From: JADGQN01 sp035315185
Lineage (GTDB): Bacteria; Desulfobacterota; Syntrophorhabdia; Syntrophorhabdales; WCHB1-27
Reading direction: 5' to 3'
Assembly: GCA_035315185.1 (NCBI GenBank)
Contig: DATFYE010000200.1
Span: forward strand, 6,967-70,966
DNA length: 64,000 nucleotides
In this document: positions 27,186-36,551 of the stretch, piece after piece
Numbering within the stretch: the stretch's first letter is position 1
Layout: each line of letters starts with the position of its first letter
Translations under genes and position numbers: made by a program
Notes under the pieces: generated by a model
The model's input: the letters and a program-made list of their open reading frames with translations, nothing else
Told to the model about the DNA's origin: nothing
Databases searched by the model: none

Positions 27186-27279
27186 GGGTGCGGCTGCGGA
27201 ACCTTGGGCTGTTGGCCGATCACCAGTCGGGTGGCCTGGGGAAACTTGTTCCCTCGCGCTGTGGGCACCAACCGCATCC
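27186..27279 (+). ncRNA. Candidate structured leader RNA before RACo
   Basis: GGGTGCGG (27186-27193) can pair with CCGCATCC (27272-27279) in an 8-bp closing stem with one G-U. Inside are a hairpin GGGAA-ACTTG-TTCCC and a bulged stem GGC-CACC/GGTG-GCC (about 27213-27236). The domain lies between the -10 box and the RACo start. I compared it by memory with the THF, ZTP, cobalamin and SAM riboswitches and matched none, so the identity is open and it could be chance structure. Confidence 0.33.
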
Positions 27280-27296
27280 AGCTAGGTTTGGCTTAA

Positions 27297-29288
27297 ATGG
27301 CTAACCAGTGCAAGGTGAGATTTCTTCCGAGCGACAGGATATTTGTGACAGAAGAAGGAGAGAGCCTTCTCGAACTTGCCATGAAATCCGGTATCCACAT
27401 CAATGCGAGCTGCGGTGGGAATGGCGCTTGCGGAAAGTGTCGGGTAAAGGTCCTAGAGGGTGCTACGCGCTCCGCTCCTCATCCAAAGATTCCCCAATGG
27501 GAGTATGATGGCGGGACAAGACTTGCCTGCATGACGAGTGCGCTTGGGGATCTGGTCATCGAGATACCCTTCGAGTCACAGATAGACCGTGCAGCGCTCA
27601 AGCGGAAAAGAGAAACGTCCCACGTGCTTTCGCCAGCTGATCTGGACCAGCTTGTGAAGGGCTGGGAAGTCGATCCGGCAGTTTTCAAGAGGTACGTGGA
27701 ACTGGAGCCGCCGTCGGTTGAGGATAATGTTAATGACCTCGGCCGCCTGATAAGAGAGCTACGCAAGAAGCACGAGATTGAGGACGTTTCCGTTGACTTC
27801 AGGGTACTAACAAAACTGGCGAAGATCCTGCGGGAAGCAGGGTGGAAGGTCACACTCACACTCGTTGAAACTCGCCGGGGACTAAAAGTTATTAATGTAG
27901 AGCCGGGCAATGTGGAGGACAAGAACTATTCCATAGTCATAGATATCGGGACGACGACCGTTTGCGGGCAGCTGCTCGATCTGGCCAACTGCAACGTCCA
28001 CCGACGAATTGAGGATTCTAATAGCGGGCTCCAGGCTTGCACTCTTGGAGAAGCCTCTGATTACAATGCGCAGATCAGTTACGGTGAAGATGTCATCACA
28101 AGGATTCTGTATGCGCAGAAGCCGGGTGGCTTGAAGCGGATTCAAGAGGTGGTTGTCGGCACGATCAACGGGCTCATTAAAGAACTCCTCGATATGAGCG
28201 GGGTGAGCGTCGAACACGTTTCTCACTTGGTTTTTGCCGGGAACACAACCATGACGCACCTTGTGCTTGGCCTGGACCCCCGGTACATTATGCTTTCTCC
28301 CTATACACCCACTGCCAATTTTATTCCCCCGGTCAGAGCTATCAATCTCGGCCTCAACTTGCGGGACCACGTGCACATTTATATATTCCCTTGCGTTGCC
28401 TCTTACGTGGGTGGTGACATAGTGGCGGGAATTCTTGGTTCCGGAGTCTTCCAGAGGCCTGACATCACGCTCTTTATGGATATCGGAACAAATGGTGAGC
28501 TCGTTGTAGGCAATAAAGACTGGCTCACCTGCGCGTCATGTTCTGCTGGCCCTGCTTTTGAGGGGGGAGGTATCAAGTTCGGCATGCGTGCCGGCAGAGG
28601 GGCCATAGAACAGTTGCGTATTAACCCCACCACCTTCGAGCCGATGATCCTCACGATTGGCAGAGCGAAGCCTGCTGGCATTTGCGGTTCCGGCCTCATC
28701 GATATCGTCTCTGAACTCCTCGAGGCAGGTATCATAGATCAAAATGGAAAGTTCGACAGGGATCTTTCCACCAAAAGGGTGAGGGAAGGAGAAAGCGGTT
28801 TCGAATATGTTTTGGCCTATGCGCCTGAGACGCAGATTGGCCGAGACATCGTACTTACAGAGGTTGATCTCGATAATCTCATCAGGGCAAAAGCCGCCAT
28901 TTACGCCGGATGCAAGGTGTTGCTCGATAACGTGGGGCTCTCTTTCAACGATGTGAATGCGATTATTATTGCGGGCGGATTCGGCCACTACATCGATGTG
29001 GAGAAAGCACAGATGATAGGACTTTTGCCAGACGCGCCCTCGGAGAAATTTATTTTTGTGGGGAACGGTTCACTTCTCGGGGCGAGGCTCCTCTCCTTTT
29101 CGAGACAACTCTTAAGAGAAACAGAGAGGATAGCGCGAACCATGACAAACGTAGAACTTTCGAACAGCCCGAAGTTCATGGACGAATTTATCGCGGCAAT
29201 GTTTCTGCCGCATACTGACCAGAAAGCATTTCCTGCAGTGATAGAACAGCTAAGGGCAGCAAAGGAGATGGTGCCCGCTGATGCCTAA
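27297..29288 (+). CDS. acsV: Reductive activator of the corrinoid iron-sulfur protein (RACo, AcsV-like)
   Basis: 663 residues. An N-terminal [2Fe-2S] ferredoxin domain (Cys39, Cys45, Cys48, Cys78 in a CX5CX2C...C pattern) is followed by a linker (about 100-205) and an ASKHA-type ATPase domain (IDIGTTTVCGQL near 219, MDIGTNGELVVG, CSAGPAFEGGGI, ICGSGLIDIVSELL, IIAGGFGHYIDVE). The family spends ATP to reduce Co(II) back to Co(I) in the corrinoid protein AcsCD after accidental oxidation. It leads the operon with cooC, folD and acs genes, which fits. The stop overlaps the cooC start by 8 bases. The ribosome binding site is weak (CTAGGT). Confidence 0.92.
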   Translation: MANQCKVRFLPSDRIFVTEEGESLLELAMKSGIHINASCGGNGACGKCRVKVLEGATRSAPHPKIPQWEYDGGTRLACMTSALGDLVIEIPFESQIDRAALKRKRETSHVLSPADLDQLVKGWEVDPAVFKRYVELEPPSVEDNVNDLGRLIRELRKKHEIEDVSVDFRVLTKLAKILREAGWKVTLTLVETRRGLKVINVEPGNVEDKNYSIVIDIGTTTVCGQLLDLANCNVHRRIEDSNSGLQACTLGEASDYNAQISYGEDVITRILYAQKPGGLKRIQEVVVGTINGLIKELLDMSGVSVEHVSHLVFAGNTTMTHLVLGLDPRYIMLSPYTPTANFIPPVRAINLGLNLRDHVHIYIFPCVASYVGGDIVAGILGSGVFQRPDITLFMDIGTNGELVVGNKDWLTCASCSAGPAFEGGGIKFGMRAGRGAIEQLRINPTTFEPMILTIGRAKPAGICGSGLIDIVSELLEAGIIDQNGKFDRDLSTKRVREGESGFEYVLAYAPETQIGRDIVLTEVDLDNLIRAKAAIYAGCKVLLDNVGLSFNDVNAIIIAGGFGHYIDVEKAQMIGLLPDAPSEKFIFVGNGSLLGARLLSFSRQLLRETERIARTMTNVELSNSPKFMDEFIAAMFLPHTDQKAFPAVIEQLRAAKEMVPADA

Positions 29289-30039
29289 AGTGTGTGCGTT
29301 TGCTGGAAAAGGAGGCGTGGGCAAGACCACGATAAGCGGCATGCTTGTCAGGTACCTCGTTGAGGAGGCTGAGGAAGCGCCAATACTTGCGGTTGATGCT
29401 GACCCCAACTCCAACCTCAACGAGATTCTGGGGACAGAGGTAAATGTAACGATTGGCGATGCTAGGGAGCTGCTGAAGACCGACGTACCGGTGGGAATGG
29501 ATAAAGAGAGCTGGATGGAGATGAAGATACACCAAGCGATCATCGAGAGCAAGGGGTTTGATTTGCTGGTGATGGGAAGGCCAGAAGGCACGGGCTGTTA
29601 TTGCGCTGCAAACAGTCTCGCAAAAAAACATATAGACCTTCTGAAAGATAACTATGCGTATGTTGTGGTCGACAACGAAGCCGGCATGGAACACATGAGC
29701 AGACTCGTAACAACGGACGTAGATCACCTCTACGTTATTTCCGATGCTTCAGCCCGTGGTCTTCTAACCGCCAAAAGGATCCTTGAGTTGGTGGGAGAGC
29801 TCAACCTGAACATCTCACATACGCACGCTATTATCAACCGGTTTCAGGATGACGATAGGCTCGGCCTGGCGCAGCTGGCAGACGAAAAGGGCATACACGT
29901 AGCGGGCGTAATACGTTACGATCGGACAATCGTTGAGGGAGATGTGCGGGGCTACTCGGTCTTCTCTCTGAATGGGAAGTCGGTGGCCTTGCAGGATGCT
30001 TACAGAGTCTTCGAGAAAACTTTATGGGGAAAGGAGTAG
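29281..30039 (+). CDS. cooC: CooC-type nickel insertion ATPase for CODH
   Basis: 252-residue P-loop ATPase of the SIMIBI/MinD class. The deviant Walker A GKGGVGKTT (residues 9-17), the switch region VDADPNSNLNEILG and the dimer-interface nickel-binding segment GTGCYCAANS (a CXC motif) are present, as is VVDNEAGMEHMSR. In the family CooC delivers or locks nickel into the C-cluster of carbon monoxide dehydrogenase. It starts within the last 8 bases of the RACo gene and is probably translationally coupled. Confidence 0.9.
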   Translation: MPKVCAFAGKGGVGKTTISGMLVRYLVEEAEEAPILAVDADPNSNLNEILGTEVNVTIGDARELLKTDVPVGMDKESWMEMKIHQAIIESKGFDLLVMGRPEGTGCYCAANSLAKKHIDLLKDNYAYVVVDNEAGMEHMSRLVTTDVDHLYVISDASARGLLTAKRILELVGELNLNISHTHAIINRFQDDDRLGLAQLADEKGIHVAGVIRYDRTIVEGDVRGYSVFSLNGKSVALQDAYRVFEKTLWGKE

Positions 30040-30044
30040 GGACA

Positions 30045-30932
30045 ATGGCAGCGAAGATCATTAGCGGAACGCAGATAGCAGCAGAGATAAGGGAGGAAAT
30101 AAAGCAGGAAACGGCCACTCTCAAGGAGAAATCAGGCGTCGTCCCCGGGCTTGTTACGATTCTGGTCGGCCAGAACCCGGCATCGGTCAGCTACGTGACG
30201 GCAAAAGGCAAGACCGCAAAAGAGCTTGGATTCTTCTCCATCCAGGACGACCAGCCGGAGAATCTGGCGGAAGAGGTACTCCTTGGCTTGATCGACAAGT
30301 ATAACAAGGACCAGAAGATCCATGGCATCCTGGTTCAGCTACCTCTGCCCAAACACATCAATGAGACTAAGGTGCTCTATGCAATTGATCCCAACAAAGA
30401 CGTTGATGCGTTCCATCCGGTGAATGTGGGTAAGCTCGTTATCGGCGAGGCGAACTTCTATCCTTGCACACCATACGGTATTCAGCAACTGCTGATCCGG
30501 AGCGGTGTCAAGACGGAAGGTGCGGAAGTGGTCGTTGTGGGCAGGAGCAATATTGTGGGAAAGCCGATTGCAAACATGATGCTTCAGAAGGCAAAGGGCG
30601 CAAACTCCACAGTGACAATCTGCCACACAGCAACGAAGGATATGGCGTTCCATACCAAGAGGGCTGACATTCTTATTGTGGCGGCGGGCCGTCCCAAGGC
30701 GATCACCGCGGACATGGTCAAAGAAGGTGTTGTCGTGATCGATGTGGGCGTTAACCGAATAGGCATGACTCCGGAAGGCAAGGCGAAGCTCGCAGGCGAT
30801 GTTGATTTCGAAGGCATCAAAGAGAAGGCTGCAGCTATAACGCCTGTACCGGGCGGGGTTGGCCCTATGACAATTACGATGCTTATGCTCAATACGCTGA
30901 AAGCGGCCAAGGTGGCGGCCAAGATCGCATGA
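30045..30932 (+). CDS. folD: Bifunctional methylene-THF dehydrogenase / methenyl-THF cyclohydrolase
   Basis: 295-residue FolD, which interconverts formyl-, methenyl- and methylene-THF with NAD(P). Motifs: SYVTAKGKTAKELG with the catalytic Tyr and Lys, QLPLPKHINE, DVDAFHPVNVG, CTPYGIQQLL, the Rossmann segment VVVGRSNIVGKPIANMM and the C-terminal PVPGGVGPMTITML. The start at 30045 follows the cooC stop by 5 bases and has AGGAG upstream; an ATG at 30024 lies inside cooC and adds a poorly conserved extension. It supplies the steps between Fhs and MetF. Confidence 0.96.
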   Translation: MAAKIISGTQIAAEIREEIKQETATLKEKSGVVPGLVTILVGQNPASVSYVTAKGKTAKELGFFSIQDDQPENLAEEVLLGLIDKYNKDQKIHGILVQLPLPKHINETKVLYAIDPNKDVDAFHPVNVGKLVIGEANFYPCTPYGIQQLLIRSGVKTEGAEVVVVGRSNIVGKPIANMMLQKAKGANSTVTICHTATKDMAFHTKRADILIVAAGRPKAITADMVKEGVVVIDVGVNRIGMTPEGKAKLAGDVDFEGIKEKAAAITPVPGGVGPMTITMLMLNTLKAAKVAAKIA

Positions 30933-31024
30933 GCAGGGCACCGAGCACATACAGGATGAGTTCGTTTGAAAAAAGGAATATGTCACTTCAATCAAGAGCA
31001 GCTTTGATTCCATAAGGAGGGACC

Positions 31025-31240
31025 ATGGGCGAGTACACGTACGAAGAAAAAGAGTCATTTGACGGCAAGAAGGTTAAGGTGCTCGGGCCGACGTATGAGG
31101 AGGGCAAGCCGGACGCAAAGAATGACTGGAAGGAGGAGTTGGGGTCGGCGCAGGATCGACTCAACTATCTGAAGGCGGCGCTCCGTTACTGGTACAGCAA
31201 AGATTGGTTCGGTAGTGAAAAGAGAAAACAAGAGGCGTAG
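31025..31240 (+). CDS. Small conserved-looking protein of unknown function in the acs operon
   Basis: 71 residues, very charged (many Lys, Glu, Asp), with an aromatic C-terminal part (LKAALRYWYSKDWFGSEK). It has a strong ribosome binding site (AAGGAGGGACC before ATG), codon use like its neighbours, and sits 15 bases before acsD, so it is very likely translated. No cysteines, no membrane segment, no motif I recognise. Its place between folD and the corrinoid protein gene suggests a small accessory or structural role in the CODH/ACS complex, which is inference only. Confidence 0.68.
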   Translation: MGEYTYEEKESFDGKKVKVLGPTYEEGKPDAKNDWKEELGSAQDRLNYLKAALRYWYSKDWFGSEKRKQEA

Positions 31241-31255
31241 AAAGGGGGTATTCCA

Positions 31256-32200
31256 ATGGCTTTTCAAATTCCAAAGATCACGTACACAGGCAAGATACGG
31301 GAGGTCACCGTAGGCGCTGGACCTCAAGCAATCAAGGTAGGAGGCGAAAGCTGTTATCCTTTCCACCTCTTCGAGGGCGAGATGCCAAACCCCCCACGAG
31401 TTGCGTTTGAAGTGTGGGACTACGAACCGGAGGATTGGCAGGCATGGGCCACTGAGCCTTACAAGGACGTAATACGGGATCCTGTGGCCTGGGCAAAAAA
31501 ATCGCAGGATGCGTACGGCGCTGAGCTGGTAGCCCTTCTTCTCAAGAGCGCTGATCCGAATGGTATGAACAGGGACGTGGAAGAGGCGGTGAAAGTTGTA
31601 AAGAGTGTCGCAGATGCGTTAACCGTGCCTCTGCTCGTCTGGGGCTGCGGCAATGACGAGAAGGACGCTCAGCTTTTGCGGAGAGTAGCGGAGGTTTGTG
31701 AGGGCAAGAACGTGGCTGTTGGACCGGTAGTTGAAAAGAACTATAAGCAGGTTGGCGCGATGGCCATTGGTTATAAGCAGGTCGTTATGGCGTCCACTCC
31801 TATAGATGTCAACCTGGCAAAACAGCTCAATATCCTTCTCGGTAACCTTGGTATGCCTGAAGAAAAAATGATGATCGACCCTACGGTGGGTGGCTTGGGT
31901 TATGGCCTCGAGTACGGATACTCGGTAATGGAACGGGACCGCATGGCAGCGCTGACTCAGGAGGATGTGAAGCTTCAGTTCCCGTTGATATGCAACATGG
32001 CCCACGAGGTGTGGAAGACCAAAGAGACAAAGATACCAAAAGGGGAAAACCCCAAACTGGGCGATGAAAAGAAACGGTCTATCCTGATGGAGGCGGTCAC
32101 TGCAATGTCATTTCTTGTTGCGGGTGCGGATATTCTGATAATGAGACATCCCGACGCCATCACCTTGGTGCGGGACATGATTAAAGAGTTAACAAATTAG
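31256..32200 (+). CDS. acsD: Corrinoid iron-sulfur protein small subunit (CODH/ACS delta)
   Basis: 314-residue TIM-barrel-like subunit that, with AcsC, carries the cobamide methyl carrier between methyl-THF and acetyl-CoA synthase. Features include YPFHLFEGEMPNPPRVAFEVWD near the N-end, DPNGMNRDVEEAVKVVKSV, PLLVWGCGNDEKD, and DPTVGGLGYGLEYGYSVMER. Length agrees with bacterial AcsD. GGGGGT lies upstream of the ATG, and the stop is 8 bases before cooS. It is separated from its partner gene acsC by cooS, acsB and a riboswitch. Confidence 0.94.
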   Translation: MAFQIPKITYTGKIREVTVGAGPQAIKVGGESCYPFHLFEGEMPNPPRVAFEVWDYEPEDWQAWATEPYKDVIRDPVAWAKKSQDAYGAELVALLLKSADPNGMNRDVEEAVKVVKSVADALTVPLLVWGCGNDEKDAQLLRRVAEVCEGKNVAVGPVVEKNYKQVGAMAIGYKQVVMASTPIDVNLAKQLNILLGNLGMPEEKMMIDPTVGGLGYGLEYGYSVMERDRMAALTQEDVKLQFPLICNMAHEVWKTKETKIPKGENPKLGDEKKRSILMEAVTAMSFLVAGADILIMRHPDAITLVRDMIKELTN

Positions 32201-32208
32201 GGGGATTT

Positions 32209-34170
32209 ATGGCAGACGAAAAAGGTAAAGAGAAAGTCAGAAGTATCGATAATGCAGCAATTACCCTCATAGACAAGGCCCAGAAAGAGAACGTAAGCAC
32301 CGTCTTTTTCAGGGCTGATGAGCTGAAGCCCTGCCCGATAGGCGTAGAGGAGAGTTGCTGTAAGATCTGCGCGATGGGACCGTGCAGGCTTCCCAGACCA
32401 AAGAAGGCCGGCGAAGAAAAGGATCGGGCCGGGGTCTGCGGAGCGACCATCGAGACGATTGTCGCGCGGAATTTCGCCCGTAAGATCGCAGCGGGAACCG
32501 CGTCCCACTCGGACCATGCACGAGAAGTCACGGAGACCTTTCTGAAAGCGGCTCAGGATGAGGCCCAGGGTTTTGCCATCAAGGACGAGGTAAAGCTTCT
32601 GGAAGTGGCGCTCGATTACGGGATCGAGGTCGAGGGAAAGGAGCCGAAGCAAATAGCGATCGAAATCGGCAAGAAGGCGCTCGAACAGTTCGGACAGCAG
32701 GAGGGAGAGCTCGTATATATCAAGAAGGCGCCGCTGAAGAGGCAGGAGATCTGGAGAAAGCTCGGTGTCGTTCCTAGAGGCATTGACCGGGAAGTCGTGG
32801 AGACCATGCACAGGACCCACATGGGCGTGGACCAGGACTACAAGCACCTCATGCTGCAGGCAACGCGCACGGCCCTGGCTGACGGCTGGGGTGGCTCCAT
32901 GATATCGACGGACCTGCAGGACATCATGTTCGGCACGCCTGTGCCCATTCTTGGCACGTTTAACACGGGTGTCTTCAAGGAAGACCAGGTGAACATCGTG
33001 GTCCACGGCCATGAGCCGTTCTTGCCTGAACTCCTGGTAACGGCAAGCCATGACCCGGAGATGAAGGCGCTTGCCGAGAAGGTCGGCGCGAAGGGCATCA
33101 ACCTGACCGGTATGTGCTGCTCAGCCAACGAAGTGCTTATGCGCCACGGCATCCCCTGCGCCGGGAACTTCCTGCAGCAGGAATTGGCTTTGGTGACCGG
33201 CGCCGTAGAGTTGATGACGGTCGACGTGCAGTGCCAGATGCAGGGCCTCCAGGACGTGTCAGAATGCTACCACACCAAGCTCGTGACCACGTCTGACCGC
33301 GCGAAGATTGAAGGGGCAATCCACATGGAGTTCCACCCCGAGCACGGCCTCGACACCGCAAAGAAGATCCTCCGGATGGCCATAGAGAATTACCCGAACA
33401 GGCGCCACGCCGTTTACATCCCTGCTGAGTCGCAGGACGCGGTGGTCGGCTTCAGTCACGAAACGATAAACTACCTGCTCGGTGGACTCTTCCGGGCAAG
33501 CTACAAACCGCTCAATGACAATATCATCAACGGCAGGATCAGGGGCGTTGCCGGCGTGGTTGGTTGCAACAACGTGCGGACGATCCATGATTCGGCCCAC
33601 ATCGCCATGGTAAAAGAGCTGATCAAGAACGACGTTATCGTACTGACCACGGGCTGCGCAGCCATGGCATGCGGCAAGGCAGGGCTCCTCACACCCGAGG
33701 CGGCTCGGCTCTATGCCGGAGCAGGGCTCGCGGAGGTCTGTGAGGCAGTAGGTATCCCGCCGGTGCTCCACATGGGCGCATGCGTGGACAATTCGAGAAT
33801 CCTTGTTGCCGCTACAGCGCTGGTGAAGGAAGGCGGCCTGGGTGATGACATCAGCGATCTTCCTGCAGCGGGGGCAGCGCCTGAGTGGATGAGCGAGAAA
33901 GCTCTTGCGATCGGCCAGTACTTCGTGGCTTCCGGTGTCTTCACCATCTTCGGCACGACGTGGCCCACCCTGGGCAGCGAGAAAGTGACGAAACACCTGT
34001 TCGAGGAGCATGAGGATCTGTACAAAGGCATGTGGGCGTTCGAGCCTGATCCTATCAAGGCGGCGGGCATGATGATCGCGCACATCGACAAGAAAAGAAA
34101 GGCGTTGGGACTCGACAAAGCAAGAGAAAGAGTTCTGTTCGATATGGCTATGAGAAGGGCCTTAGACTAA
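32209..34170 (+). CDS. acsA: Ni-dependent carbon monoxide dehydrogenase catalytic subunit
   Basis: 653-residue CooS/AcsA homodimer-type CODH, which interconverts CO2 and CO at the NiFeS C-cluster. The N-terminal B/D-cluster cysteines lie in CCKICAMGPCRL (about 47-58). C-cluster landmarks further on include GMCCSANEVL with MRHGIPCAGN, VVGCNNVRT, TTGCAAMACGKAG and HMGACVDNSRI. The C-terminal TWPTLGSEK motif is typical. In an ACS complex it feeds CO to AcsB through a tunnel. It follows acsD and precedes acsB by 15 bases. CooC and RACo upstream serve its maturation and its partner's repair. Confidence 0.96.
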   Translation: MADEKGKEKVRSIDNAAITLIDKAQKENVSTVFFRADELKPCPIGVEESCCKICAMGPCRLPRPKKAGEEKDRAGVCGATIETIVARNFARKIAAGTASHSDHAREVTETFLKAAQDEAQGFAIKDEVKLLEVALDYGIEVEGKEPKQIAIEIGKKALEQFGQQEGELVYIKKAPLKRQEIWRKLGVVPRGIDREVVETMHRTHMGVDQDYKHLMLQATRTALADGWGGSMISTDLQDIMFGTPVPILGTFNTGVFKEDQVNIVVHGHEPFLPELLVTASHDPEMKALAEKVGAKGINLTGMCCSANEVLMRHGIPCAGNFLQQELALVTGAVELMTVDVQCQMQGLQDVSECYHTKLVTTSDRAKIEGAIHMEFHPEHGLDTAKKILRMAIENYPNRRHAVYIPAESQDAVVGFSHETINYLLGGLFRASYKPLNDNIINGRIRGVAGVVGCNNVRTIHDSAHIAMVKELIKNDVIVLTTGCAAMACGKAGLLTPEAARLYAGAGLAEVCEAVGIPPVLHMGACVDNSRILVAATALVKEGGLGDDISDLPAAGAAPEWMSEKALAIGQYFVASGVFTIFGTTWPTLGSEKVTKHLFEEHEDLYKGMWAFEPDPIKAAGMMIAHIDKKRKALGLDKARERVLFDMAMRRALD

Positions 34171-34185
34171 ACAAGGAGGCAGAGC

Positions 34186-36390
34186 ATGTCAAAGATAATA
34201 GCATCAGCAGCCATCAGAGGCGCTCACAAGATTTTCAACATGGTGGAGGCAAAGTATAAAGAGGTTCTCGGGAAATACGGGCCGGACCAGGAGATCGGCT
34301 TTCCCAATACCGCGTATTATCTTCCGATCATATATGCCATGACAGGTATTGGGGTGTCGAAGCTGGGAGAGTTTGACAAAATCCTGAACATCTCCCGGAA
34401 ACTTATACCCCCGCCCGTCAGGGAGAAGACGCCTTTGCCGTACCTGGCTCCAACATTGGACGCCGGTATGGCAACGTTCTTTGTCGAAGAGTTGTACGAA
34501 GCTATGCGGTACTTGGAAAATCCCAACTGTTATGTGACGGGCGAAGACCCGACGGATGGGAACATCTGGCTCGGCGCAGCGAGCGATCTGATTTTCAGGA
34601 AGAGGGGCGTCGAGTTCGTGGATGGCACAGCCCCAGGTTTTGCTGCGATAGTGGGGGCAGCACCCGACGCCAAGACAGCAGCGAAGATCGCGCTCGAATT
34701 GCAGGAGAAGAATCTTTATGTGTTCATGTGCGCCGAGAATGGCGGCAAGCGCTTTTCGGAACAGCTCGTTGAAGCCGGCGTGCAGGTCGGATGGCCCACG
34801 AGGCTTGTATCTTTTGGTCCTGACATATACCAGGCTGTTTTTGCCATCGGCTTTGCCTGCCGCGTAGCCATGGCTTTCGGCGGCGTGAAGCCCGGAGATT
34901 TCAGAAAGAATCTGATCTACAACAAGGACCGGACGTATGCGTTCGTGATGGCTCTTGGCGATGTCACCGACGAATGGTATGCCAACGCAGCAGGCTGTAT
35001 CAATTGGGGCTTCCCTGCGATCGCTGATACGCCGATCCCCGAAGTGCTTCCCACAGGCATCTGCACATATGAACACGTCGTCTCGAATATTCCGCATGAC
35101 AACATCGTGCAGAAGGCCGTCGAGGTGAGGGGCTTGAAGGTGCAAGTTGCCAAGGTCCCGGTGCCTGTCTCTTACGGGCCCGCTTTTGAGGGCGAACGCG
35201 TAAGGGGTGAAGATATCTACCTCGAGATGGGTGGTGGGAAAACGACTGCCGTCGAGTGGACGACCACCAAGCGGATGGAAGAGGTTGAAGATGGAAGGGT
35301 GCAGGTGGTCGGCCCTGATGTTGGTGATGTGCAGGCAGGTACGCGACTCCACTTCGCCATGGTGGCTGAGGTTGCGGGCCGTAACTTCCAGGAAGATTTC
35401 GAGCCTATCTTAGAGCGCCAGAACCACCACCTGATCAACCAGGCCCAAGGCATCATGCACATCGGCCAGCGGGACATAGCCTGGATACGTGTTTCGAAAC
35501 AGGCGGTTGAAAAGGGATTCAAACTGGAGCACATAGGCAAGATCATCCACGCCAAGTATCACCAGGATTTTGGCGCAATATTCGATAAGGTCCAGGTGAA
35601 AATTTATACGGATGAGCCCAAGGTACGCGAGGTCCTGGGGCAAGCCAGAGCGTCTTATAACCACCGTGACGCAAGAGTAGAAAACATGACGGATGAATCG
35701 GTCGATACGTTCTATTCCTGCACGCTCTGCCAGTCCTTCGCGCCGAACCATGTCTGTGTCGTGGCCCCTGAGCGGACGGGTCTCTGTGGTGCGTATAACT
35801 GGCTTGACTGCCGCGCATCAAACGAGATCAATCCGGAAGGCCCGAACCAGCCCATCAAGAAGGGCGAAGTTCTCGACGCACGTTACGGCCAGTTCAAGGG
35901 TGCCAACGACTTTGTTTTCAAAGCATCCAGGCAGAAGGTTCAGAATGTGAGTTTTTACAGCCTCATGGTCGACCCGATGACCACGTGCGGGTGCTGCGAA
36001 TGCATCGCAGCAGTATTGCCCATGGCTAACGGCATCATGACCGTTGACCGTGACTACACCGGTATGACACCGTGCGGGATGAAGTTTACGACGCTGGCTG
36101 GCTCTGTTGGCGGCGGCGCCCAGTCTCCCGGCTTCCTCGGGCACAGCAAGTACAACATTACGCAGAGGAAGTTCCTGACCGGTGATGGTGGTCTGGCCCG
36201 TATGGTCTGGATGCCCAAGAGACTGAAGGAGGAGTTACATGACCGCCTGGTAAAAAGGGCAGAGGAGCTGGGCGTACCCGGCCTGATAGATATGATTGCT
36301 GACGAAACCGTAGCAACGACCGAAGACGAAGTGGTGGCCTACCTCACGGAAAAGGGCCATCCGGCGCTGACGATGGAATCGATTCTATAG
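34186..36390 (+). CDS. acsB: Acetyl-CoA synthase (CODH/ACS alpha-type subunit)
   Basis: 734 residues, matching the bacterial ACS with its full N-terminal CODH-interaction domain (archaeal CdhC is shorter). It joins CO, a methyl group from AcsCD and CoA at the A-cluster. The A-cluster ligands are visible: CTLCQSFAPNHVC and later TGLC for the [4Fe-4S] part, and TTCGCCECI holding the Cys-Gly-Cys that binds the distal nickel. AAGGAGG precedes the ATG. After its stop comes a cobalamin riboswitch before acsC, so a second layer of control begins inside the operon. Confidence 0.97.
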   Translation: MSKIIASAAIRGAHKIFNMVEAKYKEVLGKYGPDQEIGFPNTAYYLPIIYAMTGIGVSKLGEFDKILNISRKLIPPPVREKTPLPYLAPTLDAGMATFFVEELYEAMRYLENPNCYVTGEDPTDGNIWLGAASDLIFRKRGVEFVDGTAPGFAAIVGAAPDAKTAAKIALELQEKNLYVFMCAENGGKRFSEQLVEAGVQVGWPTRLVSFGPDIYQAVFAIGFACRVAMAFGGVKPGDFRKNLIYNKDRTYAFVMALGDVTDEWYANAAGCINWGFPAIADTPIPEVLPTGICTYEHVVSNIPHDNIVQKAVEVRGLKVQVAKVPVPVSYGPAFEGERVRGEDIYLEMGGGKTTAVEWTTTKRMEEVEDGRVQVVGPDVGDVQAGTRLHFAMVAEVAGRNFQEDFEPILERQNHHLINQAQGIMHIGQRDIAWIRVSKQAVEKGFKLEHIGKIIHAKYHQDFGAIFDKVQVKIYTDEPKVREVLGQARASYNHRDARVENMTDESVDTFYSCTLCQSFAPNHVCVVAPERTGLCGAYNWLDCRASNEINPEGPNQPIKKGEVLDARYGQFKGANDFVFKASRQKVQNVSFYSLMVDPMTTCGCCECIAAVLPMANGIMTVDRDYTGMTPCGMKFTTLAGSVGGGAQSPGFLGHSKYNITQRKFLTGDGGLARMVWMPKRLKEELHDRLVKRAEELGVPGLIDMIADETVATTEDEVVAYLTEKGHPALTMESIL

Positions 36391-36408
36391 GAAGGAGGCG
36401 ACAGGTAG

Positions 36409-36551
36409 CGGCAACGCTTTAAAAGGGAAGATGGTGTAATACCATCGCGGACCCGCCGCTGTGAGGGGGGACGAGAGCTCGATGAAACCACTGGGGATGC
36501 CCGGGAAGGGAGAGCTTGAGGATGAGCCCCGAGCCAGAAGACCTGCCTGAA
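36409..36551 (+). promoter_or_regulatory. Cobalamin riboswitch
   Basis: The region carries the diagnostic conserved blocks of the cobalamin aptamer in order: AAAAGGGAAG, GGTGTAATACC, GCGGACCCGCCGCTGTGA, CCACTGG, CCGGGAAGG, GATGAGCCCCGAGCCAGAAG and the B12 box ending GACCTGCCT. CAGGT (36412-36416) and ACCTG (36541-36545) can close the structure. It sits in the 280-base gap after acsB and controls acsC, the cobamide-binding subunit gene, and probably acsE. It starts only about 20 bases after the acsB stop, so it would also be transcribed as an internal element of the operon. Confidence 0.94.

Noticed and set aside
27186..27279. ZTP, THF or cobalamin riboswitch identity for the RACo leader
   Set aside because: The conserved blocks of those classes are not present in order, so only an unassigned structured RNA is reported.
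34204..35352. 382-residue minus-strand frame inside acsB
   Set aside because: Antisense to a strongly conserved gene; no domain recognised.
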